A DNA stretch of 29,823 bases, from contig JABFWM010000630.1 of assembly GCA_013362195.1 (NCBI GenBank), positions 1 through 29,823 on the forward strand. The letters are read 5' to 3'. Position numbers and translations under genes: made by a program. Shown here in pieces: positions 24,853 through 29,823 of the stretch. Source of the stretch: Acidobacteriota bacterium. GTDB lineage: Bacteria; Acidobacteriota; Vicinamibacteria; Vicinamibacterales; 2-12-FULL-66-21. Every line of letters begins with the position of its first letter. The stretch's first letter is position 1. The notes under the pieces are model-generated. The model was not told the origin of the DNA, did no database searches, and was given only the letters and a program-made list of their open reading frames with translations.

Positions 24853-25884
24853 GGTGGCGCCGCCCTGTTCCTCGATCACGCGCAGGAAGGCGTCGACGAT
24901 CTCCGGATCGAACTGCCGGGTACGCTGGCGATCGATTTCAGCCACCGCTTCGGCGACCGGCCAGGCGTCCTTGTACGGCCGCTGTTGCGTCAGCGCATCG
25001 AACACGTCCGCGACCGCGACGACGCGTCCGGCCAGCGGGATTTCCGTCGACCGGATCCCCGCGTAGCCTGCGCCGTCCCACCGCTCGTGATGGTTGAACG
25101 CGATCTCTTCGGCGAGACGCAGCAGCGAAAACTTGCCGCCGCCGAGGATGCGCGCGCCGATCGTGGTGTGCGTCTTGACGACTGCGAACTCCTCGGGGGT
25201 CAGCTTGCCGAACTTCAAGAGGATGGAGTCGGGCACGCCGATTTTGCCGACGTCGTGAAGCCCGGCGGCGCGTCCGATCAGCGTCACCTGGGAATCCGGC
25301 ATCCCCAGCTCGCGGGCGAGCAGCGCCGACATCTGGCCGACCCGCTGGGTGTGCTGGCCGGTGTTGTCGTCGCGGTATTCCGCGGCCAGCGCGAGCCGCT
25401 CGAGTATTTCCAGCTGCGCCTCTTCGAGCGCGCGCGTGCGCTCCCGCACCTTGGCTTCGAGCAGCTGGTTCTGGCTCTGGATCTGCAGATAGAGATGGCG
25501 CGTCTGCAGCAGCGTCTTGATGCGCAGGATGATCTCGTCCTGCTGAAACGGCTTGCTGACGAAATCCTTGGCGCCCCGCGACAGCGCATCCCGACGCGCC
25601 TCCGGGGTGACGTCCGCCGACAGGATGATGATCGGCAGGTAGGTCGCCTCGGCAATCTGATTGAGCTGCGCCATCACGGCGAGGCCGTCGAGGTTCGGCA
25701 TGTGCAGGTCGAGCAGAATCAGATCGGGTCGATGGCGCACGTACAACGCCGCCGCCTCACGCGAATCCGTGGTGCTCTCGACGCGCGTGAATCCGAACCG
25801 GTGGAGAATGCGGCGCAGCATCTCCACGTTGGTCGCCTCATCATCGACGATGAGGATGCGCGCGCCCTTGAATGGCATCTGCAT
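24847..25884 (-). CDS. Response regulator with HD-GYP-type phosphodiesterase domain
   Basis: 345 aa. The receiver domain has the acidic pair Asp14-Asp15, phosphoacceptor Asp59 in LLDLHMP, Ser89 and Lys111 in SKPF. A coiled-coil linker (about 127-165, QLLEAKVRERTRALEEAQ) joins it to an HD-GYP domain: EYRDDNTGQHTQRV, the HDVGK motif with His210-Asp211, and HHERWDGAGY. HD-GYP proteins hydrolyse cyclic di-GMP. The eponymous GYP triad reads GYA here (273-275), though the HD and HHE metal ligands remain. No partner histidine kinase is in the window. The ATG at 25884 shares a base with the stop of a small upstream ORF; a second ATG at 25878 is possible. Confidence 0.9.
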   Translation of the reverse strand: MQMPFKGARILIVDDEATNVEMLRRILHRFGFTRVESTTDSREAAALYVRHRPDLILLDLHMPNLDGLAVMAQLNQIAEATYLPIIILSADVTPEARRDALSRGAKDFVSKPFQQDEIILRIKTLLQTRHLYLQIQSQNQLLEAKVRERTRALEEAQLEILERLALAAEYRDDNTGQHTQRVGQMSALLARELGMPDSQVTLIGRAAGLHDVGKIGVPDSILLKFGKLTPEEFAVVKTHTTIGARILGGGKFSLLRLAEEIAFNHHERWDGAGYAGIRSTEIPLAGRVVAVADVFDALTQQRPYKDAWPVAEAVAEIDRQRTRQFDPEIVDAFLRVIEEQGGATV

Positions 25885-26039
25885 CAGCGGGCAGGGGAGG
25901 CGTTGACGATGCCGGACGCCGCCGGCCATTCCAGCGGCGCGGCGAATCGCCGGTCCGCGGACCATGCGCGGATGTCGCGGCAGAGGTCCGCGGCCATCAG
26001 ACGAATGCGCGGATCGTCAACTGGGACGTTGAGTCGCAC
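25884..26039 (-). CDS. Small hypothetical protein coupled to the HD-GYP regulator
   Basis: 51 codons from GTG at 26039 to a TGA that overlaps the regulator ATG as TGATG, the same coupling seen at other junctions in this window. The sequence includes NVPVDDPRIRLMAADLCRDI and AWSADRRFAAPLEWPAA; third codon positions are mostly G or C, as in neighbouring genes. No family is recognised. A GATAAT hexamer lies about 29 nt upstream of the GTG. The ORF continues open upstream of the GTG for only a few codons, so the start is uncertain. Confidence 0.45.
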   Translation of the reverse strand: MRLNVPVDDPRIRLMAADLCRDIRAWSADRRFAAPLEWPAASGIVNASPAR

Positions 26040-26304
26040 GGGAAGGGTCGCACCGACGCTACCAGACCATTATCGGTGACATGGCCCCGATTCTGCAGGA
26101 CGGCGCCACAGCCACTCGACGACGACGTGCCGCCCACCAGCCCGCGCGGGCGTCGAGGAGCGCGTTCCGTTGCGGCTGGTTGTTCGACCGGGTTCTGCGC
26201 TCGGTGAAGGTCTGGCGTGCGCCGGCCGCAAGAACTCATCCGGCCCCGGATGCTTGACGCCTGACGACTGGAACCAGCTCGCCCGCGCCTACCTTCCGTC
26301 GCGC

Positions 26305-26317
26305 GTGGACTGTCCAC
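26305..26317. repeat. Palindrome GTGGACTGTCCAC, copy 2
   Basis: Identical to the 13-bp palindrome at 2082-2094. The flanks differ (CGC before, GCTGAT after), so the conserved unit is just the palindrome. Confidence 0.4.
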
Positions 26318-26510
26318 GCTGATCAAGGACCACCTCGCGACTCGTCAGCCCTTCCTGCTTCCGCGCGCGTCCACGTCGCGATCCACGTCGAACGCGAGCC
26401 GCGCCGGGTGTTGGAAGACAGGATGGAAGGTGAGCGTGCCGTGCCTGCTGCGCGCGATCCGCCGCTACCAGCGCGATCACGGACAAGACCCGCGCAAACG
26501 CAAATCCTAC

Positions 26511-26532
26511 TATAATTCGACCTTTTCAGGAG
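26511..26532 (+). promoter_or_regulatory. -10 TATAAT and Shine-Dalgarno of the DapB-like gene
   Basis: A perfect TATAAT (26511-26516) is followed by AGGAG (26528-26532), 6 nt before the ATG at 26539. The predicted leader is about 16 nt. This is the clearest conventional initiation signal in the window. No good -35 hexamer is seen at 16-18 bp. Confidence 0.6.
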
Positions 26533-26538
26533 TCATGC

Positions 26539-27552
26539 ATGGCGATGCGTAAGGGGCCTGTCCGCGTACTGCACTATGGTCTCGGTCCGATCGGCGCGGC
26601 GGTGGTTCGGCAGGTCGCGAGCCGCCGCGGTTTCCGGATCGTCGGCGCCGTCGACATCGATCCGGCGAAAATCGGACGCGACCTTGGCGAGGTCGCAAAC
26701 GTCGGACGAGCGCTGCGCGTGAAGGTGCTCGACGATCCCAGAAAGGCGATCAAGGCGTCGAAGCCGGATGTGGTGGTCTTGTGCACGCAATCCTCGCTGA
26801 AGAAGGTGACGCCGCAGGTTGAGGCGATCCTGAAATTGAAGGTCCCGATCGTATCGACCACCGAGGAACTCGCCTACCCGACGAGCGGCAACATGAAATA
26901 CGCCCGCGCGATTCATCGGATGGCGAAGAAGGCCAAGGTCGCGGTGCTTGGAACCGGCGTCAATCCCGGGTTCACCATGGATGCCTTGCCCATCACCTTG
27001 ACCGGCGTCTGCGAGCGCGTGGACGCCATCCGCGTGGACCGCGTCCAGGACGCGCGCATCCGGCGGCTTCCTTTCCAGCAGAAGATCGGCGCCGGGCTGA
27101 CCCGCGAACAGTTCCAGAAGAAAGTCGATGACGGCAGCGTCCGCCACGTCGGCCTGGCCGAGTCAATCTCGATGATTGCCGGTGCGATGGGATGGAAGCT
27201 CGAGAAGATTACCGACGAGATCCAGCCGCGCATCGCCGCCGAAACCGTCGCCAGCGAATTCCTCGCCGTCGATCCGGGCTACGTCTGCGGGATCGTGCAG
27301 GACGGCGTTGGCTACCGGAACGGCCGGCCGATCATCACGCTGCACATGGAAGCGTATCTCGGGGCGCCGGAATCGTTCGACGCCGTCGAGATCACCGGGT
27401 CGCCGTCGCTGAAGATGAAGATCGATGGCGGCGTCCACGGCGACGTGGCGACTGCATCCATCACGGTCAACTCGATTCCCAAGGTGGTGGCAGCCGTTCC
27501 CGGCCTGCACACGATGCGCGACATGCCGATCCCGTCCTACTTCGGCGGGTGA
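26539..27552 (+). CDS. DapB-like NAD(P)-dependent oxidoreductase
   Basis: 337 aa. An N-terminal Rossmann domain has VLHYGLGPIGAAV with the glycine pattern at 14-19 and an acidic strand end, AVDID (37-41). KPDVVVLCTQSS and VPIVSTTEEL follow the dihydrodipicolinate-reductase-like pattern, and GTGVNPGF (residues 138-145) resembles the active-site segment of the 2,4-diaminopentanoate dehydrogenase/DapB-like group. The KKAKVAVLG and later SITVNSIPKVVAAVPG segments complete a two-domain fold. True DapB is about 270 aa, so this is a longer relative and probably not the lysine enzyme. Substrate unknown. Conventional promoter and ribosome-binding site precede it; a DinB gene follows after 4 nt. Confidence 0.8.
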   Translation: MAMRKGPVRVLHYGLGPIGAAVVRQVASRRGFRIVGAVDIDPAKIGRDLGEVANVGRALRVKVLDDPRKAIKASKPDVVVLCTQSSLKKVTPQVEAILKLKVPIVSTTEELAYPTSGNMKYARAIHRMAKKAKVAVLGTGVNPGFTMDALPITLTGVCERVDAIRVDRVQDARIRRLPFQQKIGAGLTREQFQKKVDDGSVRHVGLAESISMIAGAMGWKLEKITDEIQPRIAAETVASEFLAVDPGYVCGIVQDGVGYRNGRPIITLHMEAYLGAPESFDAVEITGSPSLKMKIDGGVHGDVATASITVNSIPKVVAAVPGLHTMRDMPIPSYFGG

Positions 27553-27556
27553 GGTC

Positions 27557-28072
27557 GTGGAGTCCCACGCGCAGCGGATTCACCGGATCCGCCAGACCTA
27601 TCGCGAAGCGCACGATCGATTCGTCGCGCGCCTGCTCGCGGCGCCGGACGACCTCGCCGCGCTGGCGCCGCCGGACGGCGGATGGACGGCCCTGCAGATC
27701 GGCTGGCACGTGGCCGCCGTCGACGCCGCGTTTGCGGACCTGATCTCCGGTGTGCGACCGTCGCAGGTATTGCCCGAGGAGTTTCGGGAGCGCCCGTGGC
27801 CGGAGGTGGCGGCCGCGTTGCCGCGGCGGATCGAAGCGTCGCGCGCGGTCGTCCCGCCGGCAGACGTTCGCCGCGCCGAGGTGATGGCGGCGCTCCAGGC
27901 CGCGGCGTCAACGCTGGACGCGGCGCTCGAGAGCCTCGGCGACGATCGAGCCTCGCGCTTCGGCGTGACGCACAAGGTCGTGGGCACTGTCACGCTCGCG
28001 CAGATCGGCGAGTGGGCGGCGGCGCATACCATCCGTCACAACGCGCAGGCGAAGCGGGTGCTCGGACGGTAG
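27557..28072 (+). CDS. DinB-family four-helix metal-binding protein
   Basis: 171 aa. The DinB/YfiT-like fold is indicated by GGWTALQIGWHVAAVD with His51 and a C-terminal pair His157 and His161 in AAHTIRHNAQ, together the usual three-His metal site. Family members include bacillithiol- or mycothiol-dependent transferases and proteins of unknown role. The GTG at 27557 is chosen because it follows the upstream stop by 4 nt and gives the usual short first helix. It is likely co-transcribed with the DapB-like oxidoreductase. No thiol cofactor genes are visible, so the reaction is not assigned. Confidence 0.78.
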   Translation: MESHAQRIHRIRQTYREAHDRFVARLLAAPDDLAALAPPDGGWTALQIGWHVAAVDAAFADLISGVRPSQVLPEEFRERPWPEVAAALPRRIEASRAVVPPADVRRAEVMAALQAAASTLDAALESLGDDRASRFGVTHKVVGTVTLAQIGEWAAAHTIRHNAQAKRVLGR

Positions 28073-28089
28073 CGTGCCTCTCTGGCGGC

Positions 28090-28108
28090 GGCGCCGCGCC
28101 GCGGCGCC
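28090..28108. terminator. GC-rich hairpin between convergent genes
   Basis: GGCGCCGCG, a central C, and CGCGGCGCC form a perfect 9-bp inverted repeat in the 65-bp gap between the DinB stop and the stop of the enhancer-binding protein gene. With a one-base centre the stem must open slightly to form a loop. No T tract follows, so it may act only as a roadblock or RNA end protector. Confidence 0.4.
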
Positions 28109-28137
28109 CCAGGGACGCACGTGGACGACGGGCGGGA

Positions 28138-29823
28138 TCACGACGCGCGCTGCATGCCCCAGCGGCGGCGCTTGAGGAACAGCCCCTTGCGCGAGATGCC
28201 GAGCAGGCGCGCGGCGTTCTCGTAGTTCCCGTTCGCGCGCTCGAGCGCCCGCCGCACCAGCGCCTGCTCGATCATCTCCACCGCCTCGTTCATCGGCTGG
28301 TCGAGGCGGACGCGAACCTCCGGTTCGTCCCCCGGCGCGAGCCGCACGGTGCGGCGCGATGTCTGGATCTCGGGCGACAGGAGCGCCGCGGTGATCGTGC
28401 TGTCCGGCTCGGCGAGCGCCGCGAGCCGCCGCACTTCGTTCACCAGCTGCCGCACGTTCCCCGGCCACGAGAAGAGCAGCAGGTACTCGAGCGTCTCGTC
28501 GTCGATGGTGAGGCGGCCCTTCTTCTGCTCGTCCGCAAAGCGCTGCAGATACAGATCGATGAGCGGCGGAATTTCCTCGCGGCGCTCGCGCAGCGGCGGC
28601 AGCCGCAGCCGGACGACGTTCAGCCGGTAGAACAGGTCCTGACGGAAGCGGCCGTCCGCCACCAGCGCGTCGAGGTCGGCGTTGGTCGCGGCGATGATGC
28701 GCACGTCGACGGCGGCCGGCTGCGCTTCGCCGAGCGGATGCACTTCGCGGGTCTCGAGGAATCGCAGCAGCTTGGGCTGGAGCTCCGGTCCGATTTCCGC
28801 GATTTCGTCGAGGAACAGCGTGCCGCCGGCGGCGGCGCGGATCACGCCTTCGAACGCGCTGTCGGCGCCCGTGAACGCCCCTCGCCGGTAGCCGAACACC
28901 TGGCTCTCGAGCATGTCGCGCGGCACGGCGGTGCAGCTGAAGGGAATGAACGGCTTCGGCGCGCGCGGCGAGGCGCGGTGAATCGCGCGCGCCAGCACCT
29001 CCTTGCCGGTCCCGGTCTCGCCGGTGATCAGCACCGTGATGTCGGACGTGGCAATCCGTCGTCCGATCGACAGGAGCTCGGACATCTGCTCGGAGACCCA
29101 CAGCCCGCCGTCGGTTTCGAGGGTGTCGGCGGGCCAGAGCGCGTCGCGCTGTTTCTCCTCGCGGCGATAGCGGTCGAGGGTGACGGCAGTGTCGACGAGC
29201 TTGCGCACGGCGACCCCGGCGCACCGGTCGGCCAGCGCCGGCTTGAGCTCGGCGACGATCTCCCACGTCTCATCGCGATGCTGTCCGCAGACGATGTGGA
29301 GGCGGTGTGCGGGGTCGGCGGCGACCCGCAGCGCGTGGTTCTCCGTCCAGCCCTGGGCCTCGATGCAGCGGAGGCGGTCGCTGCGGGCCACGAGCGCGAC
29401 GGCGCTGGCCGCGCCGGTCAGCTGCAGCAACGCGTAGGCCTCGCGGGCGAGGACATGCGGATATCCAGCGAGCTCGATCAGGGCGACCGCGTCGTCGAGT
29501 GAGGACAACGCCACGGTCGCAGGCGGGGTCGGCCTTTGGCCAACTTGCGAGAGTTCGGCCTCAAGTACGCGGCTTCCTAATGCGCCGGCAATACGATGCC
29601 CTCTCTGCGACGCCGCCCTGCTTCGATTCTCTCCCAAGGCGGCAGAGGCAACATCCAACGTTGCGCAAACTCGCGCGAGTAGCTCAGGAGGAGGATTGTC
29701 ATATGAAAGCGCGCGACTCAGTGGAACTACAGCTTCGTTAGCCTGTCCCGACGTAAGGAGTTCGGTGGCCCACGCCAGTTCCATGCGCGCCAACCACGCA
29801 TGGTCACGACTTGCGCGAGCCGT
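28138..29823 (-). CDS. Sigma-54-dependent enhancer-binding transcription regulator (N-terminus beyond window)
   Basis: 561 residues are visible and the frame is open to the right edge, so the true start is outside; an internal TTG at 29793 is not convincing. The upstream part looks TPR-like (LLTSGQANEAVVPLSRALS), followed by a GAF-like region. The AAA+ domain has Walker A GETGTGKE (28999-29022), the sigma-54 contact loop GAFTGA (28864-28881), Walker B GGTLFLDEI, and arginine-finger segments FRQDLFYRLNV. The C-terminus is a Fis-type helix-turn-helix, ENAARLLGISRKGLFLKRRR. It should activate RNA polymerase carrying sigma-54 from distant sites. The activating signal is unknown; there is no receiver domain in the visible part. 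Confidence 0.92.
   Translation of the reverse strand, partial: TARASRDHAWLARMELAWATELLTSGQANEAVVPLSRALSYDNPPPELLARVCATLDVASAALGENRSRAASQRGHRIAGALGSRVLEAELSQVGQRPTPPATVALSSLDDAVALIELAGYPHVLAREAYALLQLTGAASAVALVARSDRLRCIEAQGWTENHALRVAADPAHRLHIVCGQHRDETWEIVAELKPALADRCAGVAVRKLVDTAVTLDRYRREEKQRDALWPADTLETDGGLWVSEQMSELLSIGRRIATSDITVLITGETGTGKEVLARAIHRASPRAPKPFIPFSCTAVPRDMLESQVFGYRRGAFTGADSAFEGVIRAAAGGTLFLDEIAEIGPELQPKLLRFLETREVHPLGEAQPAAVDVRIIAATNADLDALVADGRFRQDLFYRLNVVRLRLPPLRERREEIPPLIDLYLQRFADEQKKGRLTIDDETLEYLLLFSWPGNVRQLVNEVRRLAALAEPDSTITAALLSPEIQTSRRTVRLAPGDEPEVRVRLDQPMNEAVEMIEQALVRRALERANGNYENAARLLGISRKGLFLKRRRWGMQRAS

Larger units (their letters stand above)
26040..26538. other. Gene-poor interval upstream of the DapB-like gene
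   Basis: About 500 bp with no ORF that I can support on either strand. All frames are broken or give Arg/Ser/Pro-rich translations without family motifs. It holds the second GTGGACTGTCCAC palindrome (26305-26317) and, at its right end, a clear TATAAT and Shine-Dalgarno for the next gene. It may be a decayed gene or regulatory DNA; I see no intact transposase or RNA gene. Confidence 0.5.

Noticed and set aside
25952..25963. 12-bp palindrome GGTCCGCGGACC
   Set aside because: It lies inside the likely small ORF and is explained by Trp-Ser-Ala-Asp-Arg codons; single copy.
26079..26260. Possible short plus-strand gene starting ATGGCCCCGATT
   Set aside because: Translation is Arg/Ala-rich without motifs, no Shine-Dalgarno or -10 at useful spacing, and no partner gene.
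29686..29741. Strong AGGAGGAG followed by ATG and a 12-codon ORF on the plus strand (MKARDSVELQLR)
   Set aside because: It is antisense to the open frame of the enhancer-binding protein, where the same bases encode a Pro-rich stretch, and no related gene follows. Coincidence is more likely.

Overview
The window is GC-rich, densely coding bacterial chromosome: about 20 genes on both strands, short gaps and many 1-4 nt stop/start overlaps. There is no rRNA, tRNA, CRISPR array, integrase or transposase. The protein mix suggests an uncultured Acidobacteriota, possibly Vicinamibacteria: a nucleotide-transporter-like protein fused to HEAT repeats, DUF255 and DUF4149 proteins, a large secreted M14 peptidase, and intergenic palindromes of the GGCGGAAGC type. 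This taxonomic guess rests on recall of family distribution, not on a search.

Layout. 1-690 (-): 5' part of an acyl-CoA/acyl-ACP ligase, cut by the left edge. 715-3095 (+): a diadenylate-cyclase-like (DisA_N/DAC) protein and an NAD-dependent epimerase-like protein. 6068-3178 (-): short-chain dehydrogenase, CCA-adding enzyme, outer-membrane barrel protein. 6135-7280 (+): M20 metallopeptidase. 7628-7329 (-): a small zinc-ribbon protein with its own intrinsic terminator, a possible sigma-54-like promoter and an upstream inverted repeat. 11917-7871 (-): tightly packed five-gene operon of DUF4149 membrane protein, GAF/fRMsr-like protein, NAD-type isocitrate dehydrogenase, PlsB-like acyltransferase and proline dehydrogenase. 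11939-15626 (+): DUF255 thioredoxin-fold protein and an atypical transketolase-like enzyme. 15651-15826: palindromic tandem repeats between convergent genes. 22227-15848 (-): transporter/HEAT/cNMP-like giant protein coupled to the M14 peptidase. 22295-24838 (+): a divergent transporter/HEAT paralogue. 26039-24847 (-): a likely 51-aa small protein coupled to a REC/HD-GYP regulator. 26539-28072 (+): DapB-like oxidoreductase and DinB-family protein. 28138 to the right edge (-): sigma-54 enhancer-binding protein.

How the parts may work together. Two themes stand out. (1) Nucleotide signalling: a DAC-like enzyme with an altered second motif, an HD-GYP protein with GYA in place of GYP, and two degenerate cyclic-nucleotide-binding folds at the end of a transporter-like protein. 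They are not in one operon, so any link is inference. (2) Expression signals: many first genes of transcription units have a TANNNT -10-like hexamer only 6-8 nt upstream of the start codon and no Shine-Dalgarno, which suggests widespread leaderless transcription. Downstream genes are joined by TGATG or ATGA overlaps.
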